Assembly (NCBI RefSeq): GCF_031884435.1
Contig: NZ_CP134779.1
Coordinates: 868,001-932,000 of the forward strand
Source of the DNA: Bosea sp. 685
GTDB taxonomy: Bacteria > Pseudomonadota > Alphaproteobacteria > Rhizobiales > Beijerinckiaceae
Length of the DNA stretch: 64,000 bases
Direction: 5' to 3'
The notes beneath the pieces were generated by a model. That model was given only the letters and a program-made list of their open reading frames with translations, searched no databases and was not told the DNA's origin. Below are positions 1 to 9,673 of this stretch, piece by piece. The translations under genes and the position numbers were made by a program. Position 1 is the stretch's first letter. Each line of letters opens with the position of its first letter.

Positions 1-1
1 C

Positions 2-1402
2 AATGCGATGGCGCTGATCGAGGCCGTGCGCGGCGTGTTCACGTTGCCCTTCGCGGAGGGCATGGCGGCCGAGCGGACGCTGTTTCGCACGCTCGTCGCC
101 GATGAGCGCTCCAAGGCGCTGCGCTATGCCTTCTTCGCCGAGCGCGAGGCGGCCAAGGTGCCGGGCATTGAGGCGAGCGTGAAGCCGCGCCCGATCGCGA
201 AGGCGGCCGTGATCGGCGCCGGCACGATGGGCGGCGGCATCGCCATGTGCTTCGCCAATGCCGGCATTCCCGTGACCCTGATCGAGACCGAGCAGGGGCA
301 GATCGACAACGGCATGAACCGGGTTGCGGCGATCTATGAGATGTCGGTGACGCGCGGCTCGCTGACGCCGGAGAAGCGCGACGAGCGTATGGCGCTGATC
401 ACCGGGGCGGTCGGCCTCGCGGCAGCTCATGACGCCGATATCGTCATTGAGGCGGCCTTCGAGGAAATGGGCGTCAAGAAGCAGATTTTCGGCGCGCTCG
501 ACGGCATCGCCAAGCCGGGTGCGATCCTCGCCAGCAACACCTCCTATCTCGACATTCCGACCATCGCGGCCGCGACCAAGCGGCCCCAGGATGTGATCGG
601 GATGCATTTCTTCAGCCCGGCCAATGTCATGAAGCTCCTGGAGGTGGTGCGGCCAGCCGGCGTCGCCGATGATGTCGTCGCGACCGCGGTGGCGCTCGGG
701 CGCACGCTCGGCAAGGTGCCGGTCGTGGTCGGCAATTGCTTCGGTTTCGTCGGCAACCGCATGCTGGCGCAGCGCACCCGGGCGGCCGAGCGCTTGCTGA
801 TCGCCGGCGCGCTGCCCCATGAGGTCGATGCGGCCGTGACCGCTTTCGGCTTCAAGATGGGGCCCTTCGCGATGTCGGATCTCGCCGGCAACGATATCGG
901 CTGGCGCACGCGCAAATCATTGGGGAAGAAGGCTGCGGTCGCCGATGCGCTCTGCGAGGCCGGGCGCTTCGGCCAGAAGACCGGCAAGGGCTATTATCTC
1001 TACCCGGCCGGTGCGCGTGCCGGCCAGCGCGACCCCGAGGTCGAGGCGCTGATCGCGCGCATCTCGGCTGAGAAGGGTGTGACGCGGCGGTCCTTCACGG
1101 CCGATGAGATCGTGGCGCGCTTGATGGATCCGATGGTCAATGAGGGCGCGCGCATCCTCGAAGAGGGCATCGCGGCGCGGCCGGGCGACATCGATATCAT
1201 CTGGCTCAACGGTTATAACTGGCCGGCCTGGCGCGGCGGGCCGATGCATTGGGCCGATACGGTCGGGCTCGACGTGATCGTCAAGCGGCTGGAGGCGCAA
1301 GCGGCCGAGAGCGGCGATGCGACGCTCGAACCGTCGCCGCTGCTGCGCAGGCTTGCCGCCGAGGGCAAGGGGTTCTCGGAGCTGAAGGCGCAGGCCGCAT
1401 GA
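2..1402 (+). CDS. pimF: Enoyl-CoA hydratase/3-hydroxyacyl-CoA dehydrogenase, 3' part
   Basis: This is the 3' part of a bifunctional beta-oxidation enzyme. The frame is already open at the window edge, so the ATG at 8 is internal; full-length relatives are about 700 residues and 464 are visible here. The first ~55 residues look like the tail of the hydratase half. A Rossmann NAD site follows ([10 protein letters not shown], near nt 212-241), then [17 protein letters not shown] (near nt 599-649) with the catalytic histidine, and two C-terminal 3HCDH domains. It would hydrate enoyl-CoA and oxidise 3-hydroxyacyl-CoA with NAD+. Its TGA overlaps the next start as ATGA. The order F-A-B-C-D matches the pim operon of Rhodopseudomonas palustris, so the symbol rests on family plus context. 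Confidence 0.88.
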   Translation, partial: NAMALIEAVRGVFTLPFAEGMAAERTLFRTLVADERSKALRYAFFAEREAAKVPGIEASVKPRPIAKAAVIGAGTMGGGIAMCFANAGIPVTLIETEQGQIDNGMNRVAAIYEMSVTRGSLTPEKRDERMALITGAVGLAAAHDADIVIEAAFEEMGVKKQIFGALDGIAKPGAILASNTSYLDIPTIAAATKRPQDVIGMHFFSPANVMKLLEVVRPAGVADDVVATAVALGRTLGKVPVVVGNCFGFVGNRMLAQRTRAAERLLIAGALPHEVDAAVTAFGFKMGPFAMSDLAGNDIGWRTRKSLGKKAAVADALCEAGRFGQKTGKGYYLYPAGARAGQRDPEVEALIARISAEKGVTRRSFTADEIVARLMDPMVNEGARILEEGIAARPGDIDIIWLNGYNWPAWRGGPMHWADTVGLDVIVKRLEAQAAESGDATLEPSPLLRRLAAEGKGFSELKAQAA

Positions 1403-3096
1403 GCGCGGCCGGGAATTCCGGTCTGAGGCCGGTCTGGCAGCAGCGCTTCCCCAAAGCCTGCGACTGGGAGGCGCGCGTCGAGACCGGCATCGTGCCGGAT
1501 CTGCTGGCGGCTGCCGTGGCGGCGCGCCCGGATGCGCCCGCGATCGAATTCCGCGAGCGCCGGACGAGCTATGCCGAACTCGACGCCATGGTCGCGCAGC
1601 TGGCGGCCGGATTGATCGCCGACGGCGTCAAGCCTGGCGACCGCGTCGCCCTGCTCCTGCCCAACACGCTCTGGCATCCGGTCGCCTTCTTCGCCATCGC
1701 GCGCTGCGGGGCGAGCGTGGTGCATCTCTCGGCGCTGGATGCGCCGCGCGAGCTGGAGCACAAGCTCAAGGCGACGAAGCCGGGTCGGTTGATCACAACC
1801 AATCTGCCAGGCTTTCTGCCGAATGCGCTGAAGCTGCTGGAGGCGGGCGGCGTCCCGCGCCTGCTCGTCGGCGAGGATGGCCGCTGGGGGCCGGGCGAGG
1901 CCGCGCCATCGGCGATCCCGAACCAGGCGAACGTCGCCCGGCTCGACGACCTCATGGACGCAGCTCCACCGGCGTCATGGCCTGTCGTCTCGCCCGACGA
2001 CGTCATGCTGCTGCAGTTCACCGGCGGCACCACCGGCCTGCCCAAGGCGGCGATGCTGAGCCATGGTAACCTCGTCTCCGCCGTGAACATCTATCGGCTC
2101 TGGACCGATGGTGAGCCGCTGGAGCCCGGCGCGCAGAAGACGATCTGCGTGTTGCCGCTGTTCCATATCTACGCGCTGACGACGCTGCTGCTGCGCCATA
2201 TCCGCGATGGCAACGAGATCCTGCTGCGCCAGCGTTTCGATGTGGAGACGCTGATCGCCGATATCGCGGTCAAGCGCGCGACGCTGTTCTCCGGCGTGCC
2301 GACGATGTGGTTCGCGCTGTTGAACCGTGAAGGCGTCGAGGCTGTCGACTTCTGCTCGCTGCGCTCCTGTGTCTCCGGCGGCGCGCCATTGCCCTTCGAG
2401 GTGCAGACGAAGCTCGAAGGCATTCTCGGCGTCCGGCTCAACAATGGCTGGGGCATGACCGAGACCGCGCCGGCGGGCTCGCGCGTGCCCGGCGACGCCA
2501 AACCGCGGCCGGGGCTGATCGGCGTGCCCTTGCCGGGCATCACCATGAAGATCGTCTCGCTCGAGCCCGAGCGCGACGAGTTTCCGCCCGGCGAGATCGG
2601 CGAGATCGCGATCAAGGGTCCCAATGTCTTCAAGGGCTATCTCGACGACGCGGCCGCGACGCAGGAGGCCTTCCATGAGGGCTGGTTCCTGACCGGCGAT
2701 CTCGGCCGGATGGATGAGGACGGGCTGTTCGAGATCGTCGACCGCCGCAAGAACATGATCATTTCAAGCGGCTACAACGTCTATCCCGTCGCGATCGAGA
2801 GCGCGATCTACGAGCATCCGGCGGTGCAGGAGGTCGTCGTGATCGGCGTCGATGACGCCTATCGCGGCCAGGCTGCCAAGGCCTTCGTCAAGCTGAAGGC
2901 CGGCCATGTGCCGTTTTCGCTGGAAGAGCTCTCCGCCTTCCTGAAGGACCGGCTCGGCCGGCACGAAATGCCGCGCGCGCTGGAATTCCGCGAGAGCCTG
3001 CCGCGCAGCGCCGCCGGCAAGCTGCTGGCCAAAGTGCTGGTGGCCGAGGAAAAACAGAAACAGGCGGCTTCGACCGCTACCGATTCCGCCGCATAG
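1399..3096 (+). CDS. pimA: Acyl-CoA/dicarboxylate-CoA ligase (AMP-forming)
   Basis: This is a 565-residue ANL-superfamily ligase that would activate a fatty or dicarboxylic acid to its CoA thioester with ATP, giving AMP and PPi. Visible motifs are the phosphate loop [18 protein letters not shown] (near residue 205), the A5 motif [11 protein letters not shown], the hinge region [20 protein letters not shown], and the C-terminal catalytic lysine in [12 protein letters not shown]. The frame stays open upstream to 1249, but ATG 1399 overlaps the stop of the preceding gene as ATGA and gives the usual family N-terminus, so it is the chosen start. Its place between a hydratase/dehydrogenase and a thiolase supports entry of acids into beta-oxidation. 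Chain length and dicarboxylate preference are inferred from synteny only. Confidence 0.9.
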   Translation: MSAAGNSGLRPVWQQRFPKACDWEARVETGIVPDLLAAAVAARPDAPAIEFRERRTSYAELDAMVAQLAAGLIADGVKPGDRVALLLPNTLWHPVAFFAIARCGASVVHLSALDAPRELEHKLKATKPGRLITTNLPGFLPNALKLLEAGGVPRLLVGEDGRWGPGEAAPSAIPNQANVARLDDLMDAAPPASWPVVSPDDVMLLQFTGGTTGLPKAAMLSHGNLVSAVNIYRLWTDGEPLEPGAQKTICVLPLFHIYALTTLLLRHIRDGNEILLRQRFDVETLIADIAVKRATLFSGVPTMWFALLNREGVEAVDFCSLRSCVSGGAPLPFEVQTKLEGILGVRLNNGWGMTETAPAGSRVPGDAKPRPGLIGVPLPGITMKIVSLEPERDEFPPGEIGEIAIKGPNVFKGYLDDAAATQEAFHEGWFLTGDLGRMDEDGLFEIVDRRKNMIISSGYNVYPVAIESAIYEHPAVQEVVVIGVDDAYRGQAAKAFVKLKAGHVPFSLEELSAFLKDRLGRHEMPRALEFRESLPRSAAGKLLAKVLVAEEKQKQAASTATDSAA

Positions 3097-3110
3097 GACA
3101 AAGCTCAGCC

Positions 3111-4295
3111 ATGACCGAAGCCGTCATCGTCTCCACTGCCCGCACGCCGATCGGCAAGGCCCATCGCGGCGCCTTCAACCAGCTCCGCGGCGCCGATATG
3201 GCCGCCCATGCGATCCGTCACGCGCTTGCCCGCGCCAAGGTCGAGCCCGAGGCCATCGAGGAGGTGGTGCTGGGCTGCGGCTATCCGGAGGCCGCGACCG
3301 GCGGCAATGTCGCGCGCCATGCGGCGCTCGTCGCGGGCATTCCGGTGCAGTCGGCCGGCGTCACCGTCAGCCGCTTCTGCGCTTCAGGTCTGGAGGCGAT
3401 CGCCCATGCGGCGCGGCGCGTGATCCTGGACGGCGTGCCGGTCGCGGTCGGTGGCGGCGTCGAGTCGATCTCGCTCGTGCAGCCAGTGGTCAGGCGCGAG
3501 CTGACCCAGAACGACTGGCTGATGGCCAACAAGCCGACGATCTACACTTCGATGATCGAAACTGCCGACAATGTCGCGCAGCGCTACGGCATCTCGCGGG
3601 AGCGCCAGGACGAATTCTCGCTGGAGAGCCAGCGCCGCACGGCCTCGGCCCAGCAGCGCCAGCTCTTCGATGACGAGATCGTGCCGATGAGCGCGGTCAT
3701 GGCGGTGACAGACAAGGCGAGCGGCGAGGTGCGCCAGGAAGAGGTGACGCTGTCCAAGGACGAGGGCAACCGGCCCGATACGACGCTGGAGGGCTTGCTC
3801 AAGCTCAAGCCCGTGCGCGGTGAGGACCACTTCGTCACCGCCGGCAATGCCAGCCAGCTCTCGGACGGCGCCTCGGCCAGCGTGGTGATGTCGGCGCAGG
3901 AGGCGGCGCGGCGTGGGTTGTCGCCGCTCGGCACCTTCCGCGGCTTCGCCTCGGCCGGTTGCGAGCCCGACGAGATGGGCATTGGCCCGGTCTTCGCCGT
4001 GCCGCGCCTGCTGGAGCGCAACGGCCTGACCGTCGCCGACATCGATCTCTGGGAGCTGAACGAGGCCTTCGCCTCGCAGTCGCTCTATTGCCGCGATGTG
4101 CTCGGCATCGATCCCGAGAAGGTCAACGTCAATGGCGGCGCGATCGCGATCGGCCATCCCTTCGGCATGAGCGGGGCGCGCCTCGTCGGCCATGCGCTGC
4201 TGGAGGGCCGTCGCCGCAAGGCGCGCTATGCCGTCGTCACGATGTGCGTCGCAGGCGGCATGGGCTGCGCCGGCCTGTTCGAAATCAACAATTGA
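3111..4295 (+). CDS. pimB: Acetyl-CoA acyltransferase (thiolase)
   Basis: This 394-residue protein is a complete thiolase. The acylated nucleophile is Cys90 in [14 protein letters not shown]. The second half carries [19 protein letters not shown] with His349, and the acid/base cysteine Cys379 lies in [11 protein letters not shown]. It would cleave 3-ketoacyl-CoA with CoA to acetyl-CoA and a chain shortened by two carbons. It starts 14 nt after the ligase gene and is followed by a palindromic repeat before the acyl-CoA dehydrogenase genes. The degradative direction is inferred from the operon. Confidence 0.93.
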   Translation: MTEAVIVSTARTPIGKAHRGAFNQLRGADMAAHAIRHALARAKVEPEAIEEVVLGCGYPEAATGGNVARHAALVAGIPVQSAGVTVSRFCASGLEAIAHAARRVILDGVPVAVGGGVESISLVQPVVRRELTQNDWLMANKPTIYTSMIETADNVAQRYGISRERQDEFSLESQRRTASAQQRQLFDDEIVPMSAVMAVTDKASGEVRQEEVTLSKDEGNRPDTTLEGLLKLKPVRGEDHFVTAGNASQLSDGASASVVMSAQEAARRGLSPLGTFRGFASAGCEPDEMGIGPVFAVPRLLERNGLTVADIDLWELNEAFASQSLYCRDVLGIDPEKVNVNGGAIAIGHPFGMSGARLVGHALLEGRRRKARYAVVTMCVAGGMGCAGLFEINN

Positions 4296-4313
4296 GGTTG
4301 CGATGAACCGCCT

Positions 4314-4434
4314 CGTCATTCCGGGGCTCGCGGAGCGAGAACCCGGAACCCACGACTGGGTGAGCAGTGGCGACTTGGCCGTCGTACCCCGTCGTGGGTT
4401 CCGGGTTCCCGGCTGTGCCGGGCCCCGGAATGAC
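4314..4434 (+). repeat. Palindromic intergenic repeat (CGTCATTCCGG type), copy 1
   Basis: An imperfect inverted repeat fills the gap between pimB and pimC. The outer arms are CGTCATTCCGG and CCGGAATGAC, and inner arms rich in GGAACCC and GGGTTCC surround a central loop. Similar outer arms recur at 5699-5795, 15287-15391, 18744-18847 and 25854-26061. As transcribed RNA it would fold into a long hairpin between cistrons. Confidence 0.8.
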
Positions 4435-4468
4435 AGGACGGTTTGGCACATATGAGGAAAGCATAGTC

Positions 4469-5668
4469 ATGGACCTTCGCTTCACGCCTGAGGAGATCGC
4501 GTTCCGCGACGAGGTGCGGCAGTTCTTCCGTACCGAAGTCCCGGCCGATATCCGCAAGAAGGTCTCTGAAGGCCGCGGCATGACGCGCGAGGATTACATC
4601 ACCTCGCAGCGCGTGCTGAACGCCAAGGGCTGGGCCGTGCCACATTGGCCCAGGGAATGGGGCGGGCAGGACTGGACGCCGATCCAGCGCTACATCTTCA
4701 CCGAGGAGATGCTGCTGGCGGCCGTGCCGCTGCCGCTGCAGTTCAACTGCTACATGGTCGGGCCGGTGATCGCCGCTTTCGGCAACCAGGCGCAGAAGGA
4801 AAAGCATCTCGCCAAGATCGCCAATCTCGACGAGTGGTGGTGCCAGGGCTTCTCCGAACCGGGTGCGGGTTCCGACCTCGCCTCGCTCAAGACCAAGGCG
4901 GTGCGCGAAGGCGACCACTACATCGTCAACGGCCAGAAGACCTGGACGACGCTTGGCCAATATGCCGACTGGATCTTCTGCCTGGTGCGCACCGATCCCG
5001 CCGCCAAGAAGCAGGCGGGCATCTCCTTCATCCTGATCGACATGAAGACGCCGGGTATCACGGTTAGGCCCATCATCACGCTCGAGGGGCGCCACGAGGT
5101 CAACGAGGTCTTCTTCGACAACGTCAAGGTGCCGGTCGAGAACCTGGTCGGCGAGGAGAACAAAGGCTGGGACTACGCAAAATTCCTGCTGGCGAACGAG
5201 CGCACCGGCATCGCCCGCATCGGCCTCTCCAAGGAGCGGCTGGCGCGGATCAAGCGCCTGGCCAGGGAGATGCCGGCCGGCGAGGGCACGCTCTGGGACG
5301 ACCGCGATTTCCGCGAGCGGGTGGCCGAGGTCGAGATCGAATTGAAGGCGCTGGAGATCACGCAGATGCGGGTCGTCGCCGCGCAAGGCAAGCGCGACCC
5401 CAACAAGCCCGATCCAGCCTCCTCGATCCTGAAGATCAAGGGCTCGCAGCTCCAGCAGGCGACGACGGAGCTTTTGCTGGAGGTGGCCGGGCCCTTCGCA
5501 TTGGCTGCTCCGGTGCGCTCGGGCGACCTGACCAATGACTGGCCCTTCGACTATGACTGGGCCGATGCGGCGGCGGCGAGCTACTTCAACAACCGCAAGG
5601 TCTCGATCTATGGCGGCTCGAACGAGATCCAGAAGAATATCATCGCGAAAGCGGTGCTCGGATTGTGA
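4469..5668 (+). CDS. pimC: Acyl-CoA dehydrogenase, large-subunit type
   Basis: A 399-residue acyl-CoA dehydrogenase-fold flavoprotein that would introduce the 2,3 double bond into acyl-CoA and pass electrons to ETF. The FAD/substrate region reads WWCQGFSEPGAGSDLASLKT, followed by GQKTWTTLGQYADWIF, and the C-terminus carries the family signature YGGSNEIQKNIIAKAVLGL. The frame is open further upstream (to 4367) but that part lies in a palindromic repeat; ATG 4469 gives the standard MDLRFTPEEIAFRDEV start. It pairs with the next gene as a PimC/PimD-like large and small subunit pair. Confidence 0.91.
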   Translation: MDLRFTPEEIAFRDEVRQFFRTEVPADIRKKVSEGRGMTREDYITSQRVLNAKGWAVPHWPREWGGQDWTPIQRYIFTEEMLLAAVPLPLQFNCYMVGPVIAAFGNQAQKEKHLAKIANLDEWWCQGFSEPGAGSDLASLKTKAVREGDHYIVNGQKTWTTLGQYADWIFCLVRTDPAAKKQAGISFILIDMKTPGITVRPIITLEGRHEVNEVFFDNVKVPVENLVGEENKGWDYAKFLLANERTGIARIGLSKERLARIKRLAREMPAGEGTLWDDRDFRERVAEVEIELKALEITQMRVVAAQGKRDPNKPDPASSILKIKGSQLQQATTELLLEVAGPFALAAPVRSGDLTNDWPFDYDWADAAAASYFNNRKVSIYGGSNEIQKNIIAKAVLGL

Positions 5669-5698
5669 GATTCATCTCGACCTGTCCCCACGCTCCGC

Positions 5699-5795
5699 CG
5701 TCATCCCGGGCTTGACCCGGGATCCATCCTAGAGCGCTTGCGCCCTTCGATGGATCCCGGATCGGCGCCGCTTACGCGGCTTGTCCGGGATGACG
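5699..5795 (+). repeat. Palindromic intergenic repeat (CGTCATCCCGG type), copy 2
   Basis: Outer arms CGTCATCCCGGG and TCCGGGATGACG enclose inner arms GGGATCCATC and GATGGATCCC. It sits between the two acyl-CoA dehydrogenase genes of the pim-like operon, in the 170-nt gap, and belongs to the same family as the element at 4314-4434. Confidence 0.85.
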
Positions 5796-5838
5796 CGGCG
5801 GGTGGAATGGCTGCATTGCGAACCTGAAGAGACGCATC

Positions 5839-6987
5839 ATGGATTTCGACCTTTCTTCCGAACAGACGCAGCTCAAGGATGGCGTCGAGCGGCTTGTGGC
5901 TGCGACCTATGGCTCGCTCGAACAGCGCAAGGCGCAAGGCGCCGGCCCGCTCGGCTTCAGCGAGAAGAGCTGGGCGCAATTCGCCGAGATGGGACTGCTC
6001 GGCATTCCCTTCACGGAGGAGGAGGGCGGCTTCGGCGGCGGCCCGGTCGAGACGCTGGTGGTGATGGAGGCGCTGGGCAAGGGGCTGGCGCTGGAGCCCT
6101 ATCTCGCGACTGTCGTGCTCGGCGGCGGCGCGGTCAGGCTGGGCGGATCGAATGAGCTCAAGCAGCGCATCATTCCCGGCATCGTCGAGGGCAGCACGAG
6201 GCTGGCGCTGGCCTTCACCGAGAAGCAGTCGCGCTACGATCTCAACGATGTTGCGACCACGGCGCGCCAAGCGGGCGACGGCTTCGTGCTGGAAGGCGCC
6301 AAAAGCGTTGTCATCCATGGCGACAGCGCCCAGCATCTCGTCATCAGCGCTCGCACCTCCGGCAACCGGCGCGACAAGGCCGGTATCAGCCTGTTCCTCG
6401 TTGCGGCCGATGCGCCCGGCGTGAAGATCCATGGCTACGCGACGCAGGATGGCGGGCGTGCGGCCGAGGTCGCGCTGTCAGGCGTTCGGGTCGGGGCGGC
6501 CGAATTGATCGGGCCATTGGACCAGGGCCTGCCGATCCTGGAGCGCGTCTGCGAATTCGCCATCGCCGCGCTCGCGGCCGAGGCCGTCGGCATCATGGAA
6601 GCACTGCATGGGCTGACGGTGGAGTATCTCAAGACGCGCCAGCAATTCGGTGCTCCGATCGGCAATTTCCAGGTGCTGCAGCATCGCGCGGTCGACATGC
6701 TGATCGCGCTGGAGCAGGCGCGCTCGATGGCGGCCTATGCGGCGATGATGGTGGAACACGACAATGCGGTAGAGCGCGCGGCAGCGCTTTCGGCGGTCAA
6801 GGTCCAGATCAACCGCTCCTGCCGCATCGTCGGCCAGGAGGCGGTGCAGCTCCATGGCGGCATCGGCATGACGATGGAGTATCTCGGCGCGCATTACTTC
6901 AAGCGCCTGACCATGATCGAGAGCCTGTTCGGCGATACAGCGCATCATCTGCGCCGGGTCGATGCAGCGGGAGGGCTGGCGGCATGA
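5839..6987 (+). CDS. pimD: Acyl-CoA dehydrogenase, small-subunit type
   Basis: A 382-residue protein with the three-part acyl-CoA dehydrogenase architecture: an N-terminal helical domain (MDFDLSSEQTQLKDGVERL), a central beta domain with ALAFTEKQSRYDLNDV, and a C-terminal helical domain with RQQFGAPIGNFQVLQHRAVD and QLHGGIGMTMEYLGAHYFKR. It probably forms a heteromeric dehydrogenase with PimC. It overlaps the following hydratase gene by 4 nt (ATGA), which suggests translational coupling. The family call is firm; the substrate is inferred from the operon. Confidence 0.9.
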   Translation: MDFDLSSEQTQLKDGVERLVAATYGSLEQRKAQGAGPLGFSEKSWAQFAEMGLLGIPFTEEEGGFGGGPVETLVVMEALGKGLALEPYLATVVLGGGAVRLGGSNELKQRIIPGIVEGSTRLALAFTEKQSRYDLNDVATTARQAGDGFVLEGAKSVVIHGDSAQHLVISARTSGNRRDKAGISLFLVAADAPGVKIHGYATQDGGRAAEVALSGVRVGAAELIGPLDQGLPILERVCEFAIAALAAEAVGIMEALHGLTVEYLKTRQQFGAPIGNFQVLQHRAVDMLIALEQARSMAAYAAMMVEHDNAVERAAALSAVKVQINRSCRIVGQEAVQLHGGIGMTMEYLGAHYFKRLTMIESLFGDTAHHLRRVDAAGGLAA

Positions 6988-7772
6988 GTCCGGACGACAA
7001 GCTGCCGGCGGCGACGGCTTTCCTGCTCGCGCATTGGCGCGGGGGCACGAAATGCGCGGAGATGCCGGAGGTTCTGCGCCCGGCGGATCTGCGCGAAGCC
7101 TATGGCATGCAGGCGCTGTTCGAACAGAGCAGCGCGTCGCCGCTGTTCGGCTGGAAGATCGCCGCCACCAGCAAGGCGGGACAGGCGCATATCGGAGTCG
7201 CGGGACCGCTCGCCGGACGGATTCTTGCCGAGCGCGTGCTGGCGGATGGCGCGACGACTTCGCTCAGCGGCAACGCCATGCGCGTGGCCGAACTCGAATT
7301 CGCTTTCCGGATGGGTCGCGATCTGCCGCCGCGCGAGACGGTCTATTCGCAGGACGAGGTTTTGGCGGCGGTCGAAAGCCTTCACCCTGCGATCGAGCTG
7401 CCGGATTCACGCTTCGTGGATTTCGCCGCGGCAAGAGGCGTCCAGCTCGTTGCCGATAATGGCTGCGCCCATGAGTTCGTGCTTGGCGACAGCACAGGAG
7501 CGGCGTGGCGCGGCCTTGATCTCGCGGCGTTCCGGCCGGTTGCGCGGATGCCGGGCCGGCAGGACCAGGAAGGACTCGGCGCCAATGTGCTGGGTGATCC
7601 ACGCATCGCGCTGACCTGGCTGGTCAACGAACTCTCCGCCCTTTGCGTGGTGCTGAAAGCAGGCGAGGTGGTGACGACGGGGACCTGCCTCGTGCCGATC
7701 GCGATCTCGCCCGGAGACAGGCTCGACGCTGATTTCGGCGTGCTTGGGCGGGTTGCGGTGGCTTTCTCCTAA
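6984..7772 (+). CDS. 2-keto-4-pentenoate hydratase / FAH-family protein
   Basis: A 262-residue protein of the fumarylacetoacetate hydrolase superfamily, 2-keto-4-pentenoate hydratase branch. The divalent-metal region is visible as VAELEFAFRMGRDLP, preceded by LFGWKIAATSKAGQAHIGVAGPLAGR (about residues 55-80), and the C-terminal GEVVTTGTCLVPIAISPGD is typical of the fold. Members add water to 2-oxo-4-enoic acids or decarboxylate 4-oxalocrotonate. Its start overlaps pimD, so it is the last gene of the operon, where other pim operons carry an enoyl-CoA hydratase gene (pimE). Its role beside CoA-ester beta-oxidation is not clear. Confidence 0.82.
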   Translation: MSPDDKLPAATAFLLAHWRGGTKCAEMPEVLRPADLREAYGMQALFEQSSASPLFGWKIAATSKAGQAHIGVAGPLAGRILAERVLADGATTSLSGNAMRVAELEFAFRMGRDLPPRETVYSQDEVLAAVESLHPAIELPDSRFVDFAAARGVQLVADNGCAHEFVLGDSTGAAWRGLDLAAFRPVARMPGRQDQEGLGANVLGDPRIALTWLVNELSALCVVLKAGEVVTTGTCLVPIAISPGDRLDADFGVLGRVAVAFS

Positions 7773-7860
7773 CAACCCTGCTCCCAACGAACCTTGCTCC
7801 GGCGCTGTCATATCAGGGCCATTCATGCTTGTTTCGCTGCATTGCGGCAGAAGCGGCATG

Positions 7861-7865
7861 GGAGG
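7861..7865 (+). promoter_or_regulatory. Shine-Dalgarno deciding a GTG start
   Basis: GGAGG lies 5 nt before the GTG at 7871. It selects the start that gives the SSGLFALLDDIA N-terminus usual for DUF808 proteins, rather than the upstream in-frame codon at 7829. Confidence 0.7.
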
Positions 7866-7870
7866 CCTCC

Positions 7871-8854
7871 GTGAGTTCAGGACTGTTTGCCCTGCTCGAC
7901 GATATCGCTGGATTGGCGAATGTCGCGGCGGCCTCGCTCGACGATGCCGCTTCCCAAGCTGCCAAGGCCTCGGCCAAGGCCGCCGGCATCGTCATCGACG
8001 ATGCTGCGGTGACACCGCGCTATGCGGTCGGTTTCGCGGCGGATCGCGAATTGCCGATCATCTGGCGGATCGCGCTCGGTTCGCTGAAGAACAAGCTCCT
8101 GATCCTGCTGCCCGCGGCGCTGGTGCTGACGCTGGTCGCGCCCTGGGCGATCACGCCCCTATTGATGATCGGCGGCGTCTATCTCTGCTATGAGGGCGCG
8201 GAAAAGCTGATCGAGCGCTTCCTGCCGCATGCCGGGCATGGCGAAGCGGCGGCTGAGGCTGAACCGCTCGACCCCAAGGCGCTCGAGAACCAGAAGATCA
8301 GCGGCGCGATCAAGACCGATCTGATCCTGTCCGCCGAGATCATGGCGATCACGCTCGCCAGCGTCTCGGACTCGTCGTTCTGGACGCAGGCATTGGTCCT
8401 GGCCGTGGTCGGCCTTGGCATGACCGCATTCGTCTATGGCATCGTCGCGCTGATCGTGAAGGCGGACGATGCCGGTGTGGCGCTGGCGAAGCGACGCTTT
8501 GCGCCTGTGCGCCTGCTGGGGCGGGGCCTCGTCGTCGGCATGCCGTATTTTCTCACCGGGCTTGGCGCGGTCGGCACGATCGCCATGCTCTGGGTCGGCG
8601 GCGGCATCATCATTCACGGCTTTGCCGGCTATGGGCTGGCCGGGCTCGAACACGTCATCCACGATCTCGCGACGGCGGGTGGCCGCGTCGTGGCTATGCT
8701 CGCGTCGGCGGTCGAATGGCTGGTGACGGCGGGGCTCTCGGCGGTGTTGGGATTGCTGATTGGCGCGGTCGCGGTCCTCGCCATGCATTTTGGCGTCGTG
8801 CCACTCCTGAAGAGTATCAGGAAGAGCGCGCCGAAGGCCTCGCTCGGCGCCTGA
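7871..8854 (+). CDS. DUF808 family inner-membrane protein (YedI-like)
   Basis: A 327-residue integral membrane protein of the DUF808/YedI family, whose function is unknown. The N-terminal segment (SSGLFALLDDIAGLANVAA, VIDDAAVTPRYAVGFAADRE) is a family hallmark. Hydrophobic segments follow near nt 8095-8150 (LLILLPAALVLTLVAP), 8390-8460, 8540-8640 and 8690-8810. The start is GTG with GGAGG at 5-nt spacing. It stands alone, about 100 nt after the pim-like operon and convergent with a nitroreductase gene. Confidence 0.88.
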   Translation: MSSGLFALLDDIAGLANVAAASLDDAASQAAKASAKAAGIVIDDAAVTPRYAVGFAADRELPIIWRIALGSLKNKLLILLPAALVLTLVAPWAITPLLMIGGVYLCYEGAEKLIERFLPHAGHGEAAAEAEPLDPKALENQKISGAIKTDLILSAEIMAITLASVSDSSFWTQALVLAVVGLGMTAFVYGIVALIVKADDAGVALAKRRFAPVRLLGRGLVVGMPYFLTGLGAVGTIAMLWVGGGIIIHGFAGYGLAGLEHVIHDLATAGGRVVAMLASAVEWLVTAGLSAVLGLLIGAVAVLAMHFGVVPLLKSIRKSAPKASLGA

Positions 8855-8872
8855 ACCTGATCGGCACCTGCT

Positions 8873-9556
8873 CTAGGCGAGCCAGGTGGTGAAGGCCTCG
8901 ACCGGTTCGCGCTCCGGCACGAGGGCGTTGGCGGGCGCGTCGGGATCGGCCTTGCCGATGGCGATGCCGCAGACCACGACTTCGTTCTCGGGAATGGCGA
9001 GTTCGCGCCGCACCACCGGATGGAAGCGGGCGAAGATCGCCTGCGGGCAGGAGTTCAGCCCATGCCCCTGCGCCGCGATCAGGATGTTCTGCACGAACAT
9101 GCCGAGATCGAGCCAGGAGCCGATTTCGAGGTCGCGGTCGATCGTCACCATCAGCGCGACCGGCGCGTCGAAGAAACGCAAATTCGCCGCGGTCTGGCGC
9201 CTCATGCCCGCGGTATCGCCCTTCTTGACGCCGAGCAGGCCGTAGAGATCCCAACCGACCTTGCGGCGGCGCGAGAGATAGGGCTCGCGGAAGCTCTCGG
9301 GATAGTAGCGGTATTCCTCCGCCGCCGGCAGGTCCGGCGAATCCAGCGCTGCGAGCAGGCCGGCCTCCAGCCGGGCGCGGCTGTCGGGGCCGATCACCCG
9401 GACCTTCCAGGGCTGCATGTTGGTGCCGCTCGGCGCCTGCGCCGCGACCGCCAGGATACGGTGCAGGAGCTCGGGCTCGACAGGATCGGGCAGGAAGGCG
9501 CGGATGGCGCGACGGGAGGCGATGGCGCTTTCGACGGCTTCGGCGGCGTCGGTCAT
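8873..9556 (-). CDS. Nitroreductase family protein (FMN-dependent)
   Basis: A 227-residue nitroreductase-fold flavoprotein. The N-terminal FMN phosphate-binding motif is ASRRAIRAFLPDPVEP, followed by AAQAPSGTNMQPWKVRVIG, and the C-terminal FMN loop region includes VVCGIAIGKADPDAPAN. Members reduce nitroaromatics, quinones or related electron acceptors with NAD(P)H. GGGAGGA stands about 6 nt before the ATG. It is monocistronic and convergent with the DUF808 gene. The substrate cannot be predicted. Confidence 0.9.
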   Translation of the reverse strand: MTDAAEAVESAIASRRAIRAFLPDPVEPELLHRILAVAAQAPSGTNMQPWKVRVIGPDSRARLEAGLLAALDSPDLPAAEEYRYYPESFREPYLSRRRKVGWDLYGLLGVKKGDTAGMRRQTAANLRFFDAPVALMVTIDRDLEIGSWLDLGMFVQNILIAAQGHGLNSCPQAIFARFHPVVRRELAIPENEVVVCGIAIGKADPDAPANALVPEREPVEAFTTWLA

Positions 9557-9585
9557 TCAAGGTCCTCCCGCTGTACTGCTTTCAC

Positions 9586-9667
9586 CATTTGCGAGGAGCG
9601 TCAGCGACGAAGCAATCCAGGGGCTGCGCGAACCTTCCTGGATTGCTTCGGCTCACGCTCGCAATGA
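9586..9667 (+). repeat. Palindromic intergenic repeat with 14-bp perfect arms
   Basis: Perfect arms CGAAGCAATCCAGG (9608-9621) and CCTGGATTGCTTCG (9637-9650) flank a 15-nt loop, with weaker outer arms around TGCGAGGAGCG and CGCTCGCAATG. It lies between the nitroreductase and lysK genes. Only this copy was seen in the window. Confidence 0.8.
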
Positions 9668-9673
9668 CGAATG

